DNA of 64,000 nt from Sphingosinicella sp942492965. Lineage in GTDB: Bacteria; Pseudomonadota; Alphaproteobacteria; Sphingomonadales; Sphingomonadaceae. Positions 31,611-40,495 of this stretch are shown here, in pieces (the stretch's first letter is position 1; each line of letters opens with the position of its first letter). The position numbers and the translations under genes were made by a program. The stretch covers positions 4,216,001 through 4,280,000 of the forward strand of contig OW818656.1 in NCBI GenBank assembly GCA_942492965.1, written 5' to 3'. The notes below the pieces were generated by a model. The model was not told where the DNA came from. It ran no database searches and saw only the letters and a list, made by a program, of their open reading frames with translations.

Positions 31611-33971
31611 ATGTCTGCAGAACCAACCGCCCGCGCGTCCGTCGCCGGCCCCGCCTTCCTCGCGCTTTCCTGCGTGGGCTTCGTCGCCAGCGCGCTTCCC
31701 GCGCACGCGCAGGATCAGCAGCAGAAGCTTGGCGGCGTCACCGTCACCGGCACTGCGATCGAAGAAGAGATCAAGGTCGAGAAGGCCGAGTCTCCCAAAT
31801 ACGTCCGTCCGCTGCTCGATACGCCGCAGAGCATCACCGTCATCGGCAACACCACGATCCGCCAGCAGAACCTGCTGACGCTGCGCGAGGCGCTGACGAC
31901 CATTCCCGGCATCACCTTCGGCGCCGGTGAAGGCGGCGGCGGCTACGGCGACAGCATCAACCTGCGCGGCCAGAGCGCCAACACCGACATCCAGATCGAC
32001 GGCGTGCGAGACAGCGCGCAGTACAGCCGCTCCGACACGTTCAACCTCGAACAGATCGAGGTCGTGAACGGCGCCAACTCGGTCTACAGCGGCTCGGGCT
32101 CGATCTCGGGCACCATCAACCTCGTCACCAAGCGCCCGAAAGGCGAAGACCTCAGCGTCGTTCAGGCGGGTATCGGCACGGACAATTACTACCGCGCCAC
32201 GATCGACAGCAACCTCCGCCTGTCGGACCTCGTCGCCGTGCGCCTCAACGCCATGTACCACGAGAACGACGTCCCGGCCCGCGACTTCGACAGCTACGAA
32301 CGTTGGGGCATCGCACCGTCCGTCACCATCGGCATCGACGGCCCGACCAGCCTGACCCTGCTCTATGTCCATCAGAAGGACGACAACACGCCGATCTACG
32401 GCGTGCCCTATTATTCATCGGTCGGCGGACTGCTGCCGGGCGCCGATTATGGCGGCTACTACGGCTACAAGGATGTCGACTACCAGAAGCAGACCGTCGA
32501 TCAGGCAACCGCGATCTTCGACCACGCCTTCAGCGACCGCGTTTCGCTCCGCAATCTCGCGCGCTGGCAGCGCGTCGAGCAGAACCTCGTCGTCAATCCG
32601 CCGCAGGGCGCCTACTGCCTCGACAGCGGCACGCTCTACACAGGCGCGCCGTGCGCGACCGGCCAGGTTCCCGGCACCTATTACCCGTCCGGCCCGCGCG
32701 GCGTTTCGCGCTTCACCGAAAACCAGATGATCTACAACCAGCTCGACCTGAAAGCCGTGTTCGATACCGGCGGCATCGAGCACACGGTCACGATCGGCGC
32801 CTCCTACGCGCAGGAAGACTATGATCTGTCGAACGGCAACTCGATGCGCAATCCGGGCGGCGCGACGCCGAACCCGACACTGCCGCCGATCGACATTTCG
32901 GATCCCGATCCGATCTACGGCGGCCCGATCAACTATATCCCGACCGGCTTCTCGCAGGGCGACACGCGCAACATCGCCTTCTATTTGTTCGACGCCATCA
33001 AGCTCTCCGACCAGTTCGAGATCAACGGCGGCATCCGGTGGGAGAACAACAAGGCGGACTTCCGCGCCGACACGATCGTGGGCACACCCGGGCCGACATT
33101 CGGCGACATCACCCGCGGCGTCGTTCAGCACTCGGACGACAACCTCTTCAGCTACCGTGTCGGCCTCGTTTATAAGCCGGTGCCGAACGCCAGCCTGTAC
33201 GCGGCTTATGGCAACAGCCGCACGCCCGCTTCGTCCAGCGTTCGCGGCGGCTGCGGCCTCGCCACCGCACAGAACCTGAACCTCGATCCCTGCACCGTCG
33301 CGCCGCAGGAAGCCGTCAACTACGAAATCGGCGGCAAGATCGACCTCGTCGGCGGCAGGCTCCAGCTCACCGCCGCGCTGTTCCGCAACGAGCGGACCAA
33401 CTATCCGGTGGCCAGCAACGACCCGACGATCGGCACGCTTCAGGTGCTCGATGGTCAGAGCCGGGTCGATGGCATCGCGCTCGGCGCCTCGGGCAACATC
33501 ACCGATGCCTGGGCGGTGTTCGCGAACTACACCTATCTCGACAGCAAGGTGAAGCAGAGCGTGTCGAACTACTGCCTCGCCAATCCGGGCGCGACGTTCA
33601 CGCCCCCGGGCGGCACGGCGATCACCTGCCCGCTCACCGATGCGCAGGCCGGCAATCCGCTCACCAACACGCCGAAGCACTCGGGCAGCCTGTTCACCAC
33701 CTACACGCTCCCGTTCGGCCTGCAGGTCGGCTACGGCTTCACCTATCAGGGCAGCTTCGTACTCTCGAACACGGTGACGCCGCTCACCAAGTCGAAGGAT
33801 TGGCTCACACACCGCGCGTTCGTCTCCTATCCGTTCGGCAACGGCCTCACGGCGCAGCTCAACGTCCAGAACTTCACGGACGAGAAGTATTACACCGGCA
33901 TCCGCAACAACGGCTGGGCGACGCCCGGCGAAGGGCGGTCGGCCGTGCTCAGCCTGTTCTACAGCTTCTGA
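31611..33971 (+). CDS. TonB-dependent siderophore receptor (Fiu/catecholate type)
   Basis: 786 residues. Long signal peptide ending ALPAHAQ; plug domain with VRPLLDTPQSITVIG, GEGGGGYGDSINLRGQSANT and the TonB-box-near N-terminus; then a 22-strand barrel ending with aromatic SLFYSF. It imports ferric siderophore across the outer membrane. piuC and tonB follow on the same strand, and two Fur-box-like sites precede it. The substrate is not told by sequence, though pairing with PiuC is common for catecholate receptors. Confidence 0.95.
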   Translation: MSAEPTARASVAGPAFLALSCVGFVASALPAHAQDQQQKLGGVTVTGTAIEEEIKVEKAESPKYVRPLLDTPQSITVIGNTTIRQQNLLTLREALTTIPGITFGAGEGGGGYGDSINLRGQSANTDIQIDGVRDSAQYSRSDTFNLEQIEVVNGANSVYSGSGSISGTINLVTKRPKGEDLSVVQAGIGTDNYYRATIDSNLRLSDLVAVRLNAMYHENDVPARDFDSYERWGIAPSVTIGIDGPTSLTLLYVHQKDDNTPIYGVPYYSSVGGLLPGADYGGYYGYKDVDYQKQTVDQATAIFDHAFSDRVSLRNLARWQRVEQNLVVNPPQGAYCLDSGTLYTGAPCATGQVPGTYYPSGPRGVSRFTENQMIYNQLDLKAVFDTGGIEHTVTIGASYAQEDYDLSNGNSMRNPGGATPNPTLPPIDISDPDPIYGGPINYIPTGFSQGDTRNIAFYLFDAIKLSDQFEINGGIRWENNKADFRADTIVGTPGPTFGDITRGVVQHSDDNLFSYRVGLVYKPVPNASLYAAYGNSRTPASSSVRGGCGLATAQNLNLDPCTVAPQEAVNYEIGGKIDLVGGRLQLTAALFRNERTNYPVASNDPTIGTLQVLDGQSRVDGIALGASGNITDAWAVFANYTYLDSKVKQSVSNYCLANPGATFTPPGGTAITCPLTDAQAGNPLTNTPKHSGSLFTTYTLPFGLQVGYGFTYQGSFVLSNTVTPLTKSKDWLTHRAFVSYPFGNGLTAQLNVQNFTDEKYYTGIRNNGWATPGEGRSAVLSLFYSF

Positions 33972-33982
33972 GCATGGGGCAT

Positions 33983-34016
33983 GGGCAAGAGCGGTTCAGG
34001 GGGATCGCTCTTGCCC
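33983..34016 (+). terminator. Hairpin after the siderophore receptor
   Basis: GGGCAAGAGCG (33983-33993) and CGCTCTTGCCC (34006-34016) form a perfect 11-bp stem just after the receptor stop. No T-run follows, so it may slow, stabilise or only partly end the transcript before piuC. Confidence 0.45.
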
Positions 34017-34073
34017 ACCAGCACCTTGCAATGCTGATATCTCAGTAGGTCCAACGAAGATCGGTTCCAGCGC

Positions 34074-34757
34074 ATGATGATCGCGATTCCCGACGTGCTC
34101 GATGCAGAAGCGCTTGCCCGCGTCCGCACGATCATCGATGCCGCCCCGTGGGTCGACGGCAACGTCACCTCCGGCTACCAGTCCGCGCTCGCCAAGCGCA
34201 ACATGCAGCTTCCCGAAGACGGCGCCGCCGCGCGCGAGGCCGGCGCGATCATCCTCGATGCGCTCGGCAAGGCGCCCTTGTTCATCGCCGCGGCACTGCC
34301 GCTCAAGGTCTATCCGCCACTGTTCAACAGCTACGAGGGCGGCCAGACCTTCGGCGTACACATCGACAACGCCATCCGCATCCAGCGCGGCACCGAATTC
34401 CGCATCCGCAGCGACCTCTCGGCAACGCTGTTCCTCGAAGACCCGGATGCCTACGACGGCGGCGAACTCACCGTCGAGGACCAGTTCGGCGTCCAGCAGG
34501 TGAAGCTGCCCGCCGGGCACATGGTGCTCTATCCGGCTTCCAGTCTGCACCGCGTCGAGCCCGTCACGCGCGGCAAGCGCACCGCCAGTTTCTTCTGGAT
34601 CCAGTCGATGGTGCGCGACGGGGAAGCCCGCCGCTCGCTGTTCGAACTCGATACGGCGATCCAGACGATCGCGCAGGACCGCGGGCACGATGATGCCGCG
34701 ATCATCCAGCTTACCGGCGTCTACCACAATCTCCTCCGCCGCTGGGCGACGACCTGA
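34074..34757 (+). CDS. piuC: Fe(II)/2-oxoglutarate dioxygenase PiuC (PKHD hydroxylase)
   Basis: 227 residues. Iron ligands H96 and D98 in FGVHIDNAIR and H159 in SSLHRVEPV, with 2-oxoglutarate arginine R169 in TRGKR. The N-terminus (IAIPDVLDAEALARVRTIID) and FFWIQSMVRD are typical of PiuC/YbiX proteins, which sit beside catecholate receptors and are thought to help use the imported siderophore. It lies 102 bases after the receptor. Confidence 0.94.
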   Translation: MMIAIPDVLDAEALARVRTIIDAAPWVDGNVTSGYQSALAKRNMQLPEDGAAAREAGAIILDALGKAPLFIAAALPLKVYPPLFNSYEGGQTFGVHIDNAIRIQRGTEFRIRSDLSATLFLEDPDAYDGGELTVEDQFGVQQVKLPAGHMVLYPASSLHRVEPVTRGKRTASFFWIQSMVRDGEARRSLFELDTAIQTIAQDRGHDDAAIIQLTGVYHNLLRRWATT

Positions 34758-34777
34758 CGCACGCGCGCAATCAATAA

Positions 34778-34792
34778 TGCGATTGATTTGCA
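34778..34792. promoter_or_regulatory. Fur-box-like site before tonB
   Basis: TGCGATTGATTTGCA is an exact match to TGCNANTNANTNGCA, inside AATGCGATTGATTTGCATT. It lies 58 bases before the tonB start, giving this gene its own iron-responsive promoter. Confidence 0.65.
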
Positions 34793-34849
34793 TTAGTTGA
34801 GGCCGTATAGACTACGCGTGGCTTGAAAGCACGGTAACGGGGCGTTCGG

Positions 34850-35599
34850 ATGCATACGGTTCACGCACGCAGCGCAGACGACAGTTTCGACGATATGCTG
34901 ATTCACGAACGCGTATCGGCATTCACGGCGCCTGTTCTGGCCGGCATTCCAGAGCGGCTGCGGGCGGCACCTTCGGGCAGCTACCAGCCGGGCCGTCTCG
35001 ATTGGCGCGCCCTGCTCGCCGTCGCCGTTCTACATGTCACGCTCGGCGCTGTGCTCATCCGCACGCAGGTGATCCCGCCCCGCACTGTGCAGACGGCGAT
35101 GGACTTGCTCGATCTCTCGGCGCCCCCGCCTGCACCAGAGGCGCCGCCGCCGCCCGAGCTTGCCGAGCCCGAAATCTACGTACCGCCGCCCGCCGTCGAG
35201 TTCGCGCGTGAAACGCCGCCCATCGTCGCGACCGCCGATCAGCCGCAGGCCTTGCCTCCGGCGCCCGTGGCGATCAAGGCCCCGCCCGCGCCGCGCCCGG
35301 CGGCGCCGCCGACGCTGGTCGCCGACAATCTCGGCGCCACAATGATCTCGGCAAAACCACCCGCCTATCCGCTCGAATCGCGCCGCAAGCGTGAGCAGGG
35401 CACCGTCGTGCTGGCGCTGACACTCGGCACGGACGGAAACGTCGCCGACATACGCCTGGCAAGGAGCAGCGGGCACGAGCGGCTCGACCGCGCCGCGCTC
35501 GGCGCGGTCCGCCACTGGCGCTGGTCCCCCACGATCCGCGACGGTGTCGCGGTCGCCGTGCGGGGCACCGTGGAAATTCCCTTCGTCCTGCAGGGGTGA
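34850..35599 (+). CDS. tonB: Energy transducer TonB
   Basis: 249 residues. Cytoplasmic N-terminus of about 55 residues, unusually long, one membrane helix (LLAVAVLHVTLGAVLI), a proline-rich periplasmic spacer (APPPAPEAPPPPELAEPEIY), and the C-terminal TonB domain with YPLESRRKREQGTVVLALTL and AALGAVRHWRWSP. It couples the proton gradient to the receptor. No exbB/exbD is adjacent; the second tonB locus at 45-48 kb has them. The stop abuts that of the convergent apbE gene. Confidence 0.93.
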   Translation: MHTVHARSADDSFDDMLIHERVSAFTAPVLAGIPERLRAAPSGSYQPGRLDWRALLAVAVLHVTLGAVLIRTQVIPPRTVQTAMDLLDLSAPPPAPEAPPPPELAEPEIYVPPPAVEFARETPPIVATADQPQALPPAPVAIKAPPAPRPAAPPTLVADNLGATMISAKPPAYPLESRRKREQGTVVLALTLGTDGNVADIRLARSSGHERLDRAALGAVRHWRWSPTIRDGVAVAVRGTVEIPFVLQG

Positions 35600-36595
35600 T
35601 CAGTCGAGCATCGCCGTAAAGGCGAGGCTCATCGTCTCGCTCCCATCGCGGGAGACGATATGCGCGGCGAGGCCGAGGCGGTTGGCAAACTGCAGGCCGT
35701 CTTCGGCCCCCAGCACCGTGATCGCCGTCGCATAGGCATCCGCATACATGCATTCCGCGTGAAGGACGGTGACGGAAGCAACCCCGTTCGCAGGCCTGCC
35801 GCTGCGCGGGTCGATCGTGTGCGCGAAGCGCTCACCGTTCACCTCGAACCAGCGCCGATAGTCGCCTGATGTCGCCGCAGAGAGTCCATGCAGCGCAAGC
35901 CGCAGCGGCGGCAGCGCCGCGTCCGGCGGCATCTCGATATCCACCCACCACGGCTGCCCGTCCGGTTTCACGCCCTCGCCCACGAGTTCGCCGCCGACCT
36001 CGACAAGAAAGTGCCGGAACCCCTGCTCCTTCAGCCACGCCGCCGCGCGGTCCGCCCCGAACCCCTTGGCGATCCCCGAAAAGTCGAGCGCAAACGTACC
36101 GGTCCGCCGCGCCCGCTGCAGCAGCGTGTCACACGCCACGCCCCGCCACCCCGCCGCCAGGCGCAGCGCTTCGGTCGTCTCATGATCCGGCACCGCTCGC
36201 GGACCCGCCGCGCCAAACCCCCACGCATCCACAATCGCCCCGATCGTCGGATCAAACGCACCCCCGCTCTCCTCCGCGATCCGGAGCGCGGCGGAAAGCA
36301 CGGTCAGGAAATCCGGTGGCATCGCCTGCCACGCTCCGATCGCCGCGCGATTGAAGCGGCTGATGTCGGACGACGACTCCCACGTGCTCATCTGCGCAAC
36401 GACACCGTCGAGTACGGCCTGCACACCGGCGCTGATGTCCGCGACAAGGCCCGGCGCGGGAACGACCACACGCGCCGCCCAGCGCGTCCCCATCGTCTTG
36501 CCGGAAAGCGTCGCGATCCGCCCCGAGGGTTCCCTCAGCGCGAAGGCAGCCGCCGAGACGGCTTTCGGAATGAGGATGCGGGCGTCGTCAGTCAG
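35600..36595 (-). CDS. apbE: FAD:protein FMN transferase
   Basis: 331 residues if read from CTG 36595. ApbE family: GKTMGTRWAARV, FNRAAIGAWQAMPPDF, GAFDPTIGAIVDAWGFG, DFSGIAKGFGADRAAAWL and the C-terminal HTIDPRSGRPANGV with Mg/FAD-binding residues. It covalently attaches FMN to Thr/Ser of partner proteins. The only in-frame ATG is 36493, within the conserved motif, yet the sequence upstream encodes a typical ApbE opening (PSGRIATLSGKT). CTG 36595 overlaps the DUF4198 stop as CTGA with GAGGTG upstream. Confidence 0.9.
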   Translation of the reverse strand: MTDDARILIPKAVSAAAFALREPSGRIATLSGKTMGTRWAARVVVPAPGLVADISAGVQAVLDGVVAQMSTWESSSDISRFNRAAIGAWQAMPPDFLTVLSAALRIAEESGGAFDPTIGAIVDAWGFGAAGPRAVPDHETTEALRLAAGWRGVACDTLLQRARRTGTFALDFSGIAKGFGADRAAAWLKEQGFRHFLVEVGGELVGEGVKPDGQPWWVDIEMPPDAALPPLRLALHGLSAATSGDYRRWFEVNGERFAHTIDPRSGRPANGVASVTVLHAECMYADAYATAITVLGAEDGLQFANRLGLAAHIVSRDGSETMSLAFTAMLD

Positions 36596-37416
36596 GGCGC
36601 CAGCACCTCGAGCGTCGAGACGTAGCCGAGGCGTCGCTGCGCCGCGCCCTTCACGCTAACGTTCTTGTCGCTCGCCTCAGCGTTCATCCAGTAGAGTCCG
36701 GGGCCGGGCCAGGTGATCGTCACCTTGCCCTCGGCGTCGGTCTTCATGTCCATCTGGCCGAGCTGGTCACGGTAGCGGATGCCGCCCGGCACGACCTCGA
36801 TCTCGATCCCGGCGGCGGGCTTGCCGTCGATTACGAACTGGAACGTCGCCGCCTCGCCCGAAACGAGGTCGTTCGGATGCGTCACCGGCACCAGCTCAAG
36901 CCCCTTGCCGCTCGGCTTCAGCACCGTCTCCGTCGGCGCGCCCAGCGTCACGAATATCTCGTTGCGGCTGAGGCTTTCGGAGAGCTTCACGTCGGTCGCG
37001 CCCGCCGGGATCAGCGTCTCAATGTCAGCCGCCGAAGCGCCGCGCGGCAGGCGCTTCTCGACGCCGCCCTCCTTGTAGCTGCCAAAGATGCCGCCCCCGG
37101 CGTTCGCGATCTTGTACGTACCCTGCTGTTTCAGCTCGACGTCGAAGGTGCTGCGGTAGCGGCCCGTCGATGCGTTCTGCAGCGCCACCTCGCTGCCGTC
37201 CGGCGCCCACGCCTTCACGTTGCCGAGCCGCACCGGCTGGTGCTCGAAGTAGAACAGGTCGTTGGAGACGGCGGCGTCCACCGTCACCCAGCTCGATTGG
37301 CCCGAGAGCACTGTCGAGGAGGGCAGCATCCACTGGCGATGCGCCTCGGCCGCCGTTGCGCTGAAAAGCGCTGTCGAGATGGCGAGCGAGCGCAGGAATC
37401 CGGTGTTCATGAACAT
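36592..37416 (-). CDS. DUF4198 exported protein
   Basis: 274 residues, signal peptide ending ATAAEA followed by HRQWMLPSSTVL, the opening typical of DUF4198. Two Ig-like beta domains, with PAAGIEIEVVPGGIRYRDQL and VTITWPGPGLYWMNAEASD. Usually periplasmic and linked to metal or CRISPR-independent uptake operons (NikM-like). GAAAGGACA precedes the ATG. It is between the DUF2271 protein and apbE, so it probably belongs to the same electron-transfer or iron system. Confidence 0.88.
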   Translation of the reverse strand: MFMNTGFLRSLAISTALFSATAAEAHRQWMLPSSTVLSGQSSWVTVDAAVSNDLFYFEHQPVRLGNVKAWAPDGSEVALQNASTGRYRSTFDVELKQQGTYKIANAGGGIFGSYKEGGVEKRLPRGASAADIETLIPAGATDVKLSESLSRNEIFVTLGAPTETVLKPSGKGLELVPVTHPNDLVSGEAATFQFVIDGKPAAGIEIEVVPGGIRYRDQLGQMDMKTDAEGKVTITWPGPGLYWMNAEASDKNVSVKGAAQRRLGYVSTLEVLAP

Positions 37417-37423
37417 TGTCCTT

Positions 37424-37930
37424 TCAGCGTTTGAAGGTGGCGCTGACCGCGCCGAGTTCCGTGCTGCCCGCCGCGCTCGCGGCCTGGCCGGGCTTCGGCG
37501 GCCAGCTGAACGGCAGCTTCACCAGTTCGCGGCCGCCCACCTCGCGCGCGGCCTCCACGAGCAGCGTGTAGTCGCCGGGCGTCATCGCCCCCACGCCGAG
37601 GCTCACCTTGTGCGTGCCCGGTGCCTTGGTAGCGCCCGTAATGCCATCCGCCGGAAAGCTCAGTCCCCGGCCCGAGGCGCGCCACCACTGGCGCACATCG
37701 CGCAGCCACTTGGTGCCCTCGTTGTCCTTCATGTCGTGGTCGTACCAGACAGCAAGCGTCTTCGCGGGCGCGCCGGTCTTCTCCAGCCAGATCGCCACGT
37801 AGGGCCGGTGATACTCGGCAACGCTGAGGCGCGGGATGGTGACGGTGAGGTCGATGCTCTGCGCGGCGGCAGGCGCCGCCAGCCCGGCGAAAGCGGCACC
37901 GGTCATCACGATACGCGTGGAAAGCTGCAT
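37424..37930 (-). CDS. DUF2271 exported protein with flavinylation-like motif
   Basis: 168 residues, signal peptide ending APAAAQ. DUF2271 pattern: LTVTIPRLSVAEYHRPYVAI, TLAVWYDHDMKDNEGTKWL and LPFSWPP. Residues 95-101 read DGITGAT, matching the ApbE target consensus Dxx(S/T)GA(T/S), with T101 the likely FMN acceptor. The gene is in one operon with apbE and a PepSY membrane protein, so it may be a flavoprotein that receives electrons across the membrane. AGGGTGTC precedes the ATG. Confidence 0.88.
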   Translation of the reverse strand: MQLSTRIVMTGAAFAGLAAPAAAQSIDLTVTIPRLSVAEYHRPYVAIWLEKTGAPAKTLAVWYDHDMKDNEGTKWLRDVRQWWRASGRGLSFPADGITGATKAPGTHKVSLGVGAMTPGDYTLLVEAAREVGGRELVKLPFSWPPKPGQAASAAGSTELGAVSATFKR

Positions 37931-37941
37931 TCTGACACCCT

Positions 37942-38583
37942 TCAGTGAATGAAAATCAAGGCGATGAGGACGGGGATGAGCAGCCCCACCCCCACGATCG
38001 GCCACGTGCTCCGGCGCTTCGCGGCGTGAAGCTGCAGCAGGAACAGGCCGGTAAATGCGAACACGAGGCAGGCGCCCGCGAAAATATCGATGAACCACGT
38101 CCACGCTGTGCCCGAATTGCGGCCCTTGTGGAGGTCGTTGAGGTAGGAGACCCAGCCACGGTCGGTGCTCTCGGCAGTCGCCTCACCCGTCGCCCGGTTG
38201 ATCGCCACCCAGCCGTCGCCGCCGGGGCGCGGCAGCGCCAGATACACCTCATCGGGGGACCACTCCGCCTCGCCGCCCGCCTTCACCGAAAACGTTTCGG
38301 CAACCCACCCGGCGACAGGCACGGGGAGCGGCGCCCGCTCCGCCTCGCCGTCCTTCGGCGCGATGCCGCCGAGCAGGTTCGCCGGAAGCTGCGCCGTCCG
38401 CTCCTCGATCACCGGCTCGGCCTCGATCTCGGCGGCATGGTTGAGCGTGATGCCGGTGACCGTGAACAGCAGCAGCCCGACAAGGCTGATGGCGGAGCTC
38501 ATCCAGTGCCACGTGTGCAGCTGTTTCAGCCAAAACGCCTTGCGGCTTTTCTTCGCCACCCTGTTAGGCGTCACGCTGTGCAT
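37942..38583 (-). CDS. PepSY-associated membrane protein
   Basis: 213 residues. Begins with KKSRKAFWLKQLHTWHWMSS, with two histidines in the first helix (possible haem ligands), a helix VGLLLFTVTGITLNHAAE, a PepSY-like periplasmic domain, then DLHKGRNSGTAWTWFIDI and a C-terminal helix pair. PepSY-TM proteins of this kind are proposed to carry electrons across the inner membrane, for example for ferric reduction. First gene of the PepSY-DUF2271-DUF4198-apbE operon. Confidence 0.85.
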   Translation of the reverse strand: MHSVTPNRVAKKSRKAFWLKQLHTWHWMSSAISLVGLLLFTVTGITLNHAAEIEAEPVIEERTAQLPANLLGGIAPKDGEAERAPLPVPVAGWVAETFSVKAGGEAEWSPDEVYLALPRPGGDGWVAINRATGEATAESTDRGWVSYLNDLHKGRNSGTAWTWFIDIFAGACLVFAFTGLFLLQLHAAKRRSTWPIVGVGLLIPVLIALIFIH

Positions 38584-38620
38584 CGGCGCTGAATCAATCC
38601 CGTACCTGACCGGGAACAAC

Positions 38621-38639
38621 GATAACGCGAACGATTATC
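38621..38639. promoter_or_regulatory. Fur-box-like dyad before the PepSY-apbE operon
   Basis: On the minus strand GATAATCGTTCGCGTTATC has GATAA/TTATC arms with a 9-bp centre, the size of the classical 19-bp Fur box. It lies 38 bases upstream of the PepSY gene. Arms are short, so this is only suggestive. Confidence 0.4.
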
Positions 38640-38672
38640 AATTACAATATAATTCCGGCACGTGACGCCCAA

Positions 38673-40454
38673 TCAGGCCGCGTCCTCGAATTGCAGGCGC
38701 GCGAGCCGTGCGTAAAGCCCGCCGTCCGTCATCAGTTCGTCATGGCGCCCCTGCCCCACGATCCGGCCTTCGTTCATCACCACGATGCGGTCCGCCCCGC
38801 GCACCGTCGCAAGGCGGTGCGCGATCACCAGCGTCGTGCGCCCCTGCATCAGCCGCTCGAGCGCTTCCTGCACGAGCCGCTCGCTTTCGGCATCGAGCGC
38901 GGATGTGGCCTCGTCGAGCAGCAGGATCGGCGCATTGCGCAGCACGGCGCGCGCGATCGAAAGCCGCTGGCGCTGACCGCCCGAAAGCCGCGTCCCCGCC
39001 TCGCCCATGAATGTGTGGATGCCATCGGGCAGCGCGCGGAGGAATTCGGAAGCGTTCGCAGCGTCCGCCGCCGCCCAAACCTCCGCTTCGGTCGCGTCGG
39101 GGCGTCCGTAGAGGATGTTGTTGTAGGCGCTCTCGGCGAAAACCACGCTTTCCTGCGGCACCATCGCGATGCGCCCGCGCACGGCGGCGGGGTCCGCATC
39201 GCGCAGCGATACGCCGTCCACGCGCACGGTGCCGCTCTCGGGGTCGTAGAAGCGCTGGATCAGCTGGAACAGCGTCGATTTCCCCGCGCCCGAAGGCCCA
39301 ACCACCGCCACGGTCTCGCCTGGCGCGATGTCGAGCGAGAAATCGCTGAGCGCTGCAGTGTCCTTCCGCGTCGGATAGCGGAAGCTGACATTGTCGAAGG
39401 TCACGCGGCCCACCGGCGGCTGCGGAAGCGCCACGGGGTTTGCGGGCGCCGTGATCTGCGGCACGGCGTTCAGCAGCTCCATCATGCGGCCCGCCGCGCC
39501 TGTCGCGCGCATCACGTCGCCATAAACCTCGGTGAGCGCTCCAAAGGCACCCGCGACGATCGCGGCGGTGAGCACGAACGCGGTGATCTCGCCGCCCGTC
39601 ATCACCCCGTCGATCACGTCGGTCGCGCCTTCCCACAGCACCATCGTGATGCCGCCGAAGATGATCGTGATGACGATGGCGGTCAGCAGCGCGCGCATCC
39701 GGATGCGCCGCCGCGCCGCCAGGAACGTCGATTCCACCGCCCGCGTGAAGCGCGCGACTTCGTTCCGTTCCTGCGTGAACGCCTGCACGATGCGGATCGC
39801 GCCGAGCACCTCGCTCACGATCGTGCCGACACTCGCGACATTGTCCTGCGAGCTGCGTGACAGCGCCTGCACGCGGCGGCCCATCAGCGCCATCGGCAAC
39901 ACCGCAAGCGGGATGCCGAGCAGCAACATGCCCGTCAGCTTCGGGCTGATCGTGAACAGGTAGATCACGCCGCCGATACCCAGGATCGTGTTGCGCAGCG
40001 CCATCGAAAGGCTGGTGCCCACCACCTGCTCGATGATCGACGTGTCCGCGGTCAGCCGCGAGGCGATCTCGGAGGGGCGGTTTTCCTCGAAGAAGGCGGG
40101 ATCGAGCGTCAGGAGATTCGCGTGTACGCTCTGCCGGAGGTCGGCGACGACCCGCTCGCCGAGCCACGACACGTAATAGAAGCGCACCGCCGTCGCGATG
40201 CCGAGCACGGCGACCACGCCGAGCATACCGTAGAAATAAGGCGCGATCGTCGCGTCGGTTTCCGCGCCGAAGCCGTTGTCGACGATACGCTGGAAGCTGC
40301 GCGGAATCGCGAGCGTCGCGAGCGCCGCGATGAAAAGCGAGACGAAGAACGCCGTCACCTGCAGGGGGTAACGTCGCGAAAAGCTCCAGAGCAATTGCAG
40401 GTTGCTGAGGGAACGCTTTTCCTTGGGCTCTTTGCCGGACTCGCTGGTGCTCAT
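38673..40454 (-). CDS. ABC exporter, fused permease and ATPase (MsbA-like)
   Basis: 593 residues: six-helix exporter domain (about 25-320) and one ABC domain with Walker A VGPSGAGKSTLF, Q-loop, signature RLSGGQRQRLSIARA, Walker B ILLLDEATSALD and switch His in VIAHRLATV. Such half-transporters dimerise and export lipids, drugs or peptides. The substrate cannot be determined. It stands alone on its strand with 89 bases to the PepSY operon. Confidence 0.93.
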   Translation of the reverse strand: MSTSESGKEPKEKRSLSNLQLLWSFSRRYPLQVTAFFVSLFIAALATLAIPRSFQRIVDNGFGAETDATIAPYFYGMLGVVAVLGIATAVRFYYVSWLGERVVADLRQSVHANLLTLDPAFFEENRPSEIASRLTADTSIIEQVVGTSLSMALRNTILGIGGVIYLFTISPKLTGMLLLGIPLAVLPMALMGRRVQALSRSSQDNVASVGTIVSEVLGAIRIVQAFTQERNEVARFTRAVESTFLAARRRIRMRALLTAIVITIIFGGITMVLWEGATDVIDGVMTGGEITAFVLTAAIVAGAFGALTEVYGDVMRATGAAGRMMELLNAVPQITAPANPVALPQPPVGRVTFDNVSFRYPTRKDTAALSDFSLDIAPGETVAVVGPSGAGKSTLFQLIQRFYDPESGTVRVDGVSLRDADPAAVRGRIAMVPQESVVFAESAYNNILYGRPDATEAEVWAAADAANASEFLRALPDGIHTFMGEAGTRLSGGQRQRLSIARAVLRNAPILLLDEATSALDAESERLVQEALERLMQGRTTLVIAHRLATVRGADRIVVMNEGRIVGQGRHDELMTDGGLYARLARLQFEDAA

Positions 40455-40495
40455 TGCGGCGGATTAGCAGTGCCCGCGCCCGCGCTCAATGGCGC

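Noticed and set aside
32415..33812. 465-codon minus-strand open frame inside the siderophore receptor
   Set aside because: The sense strand encodes a full TonB-dependent receptor; the antisense product is low-complexity RVAE-rich sequence without motifs.
38691..39860. 389-codon plus-strand open frame opposite the ABC exporter
   Set aside because: Sense strand has all ABC motifs; the antisense protein is His/Arg-rich with no recognisable domain.
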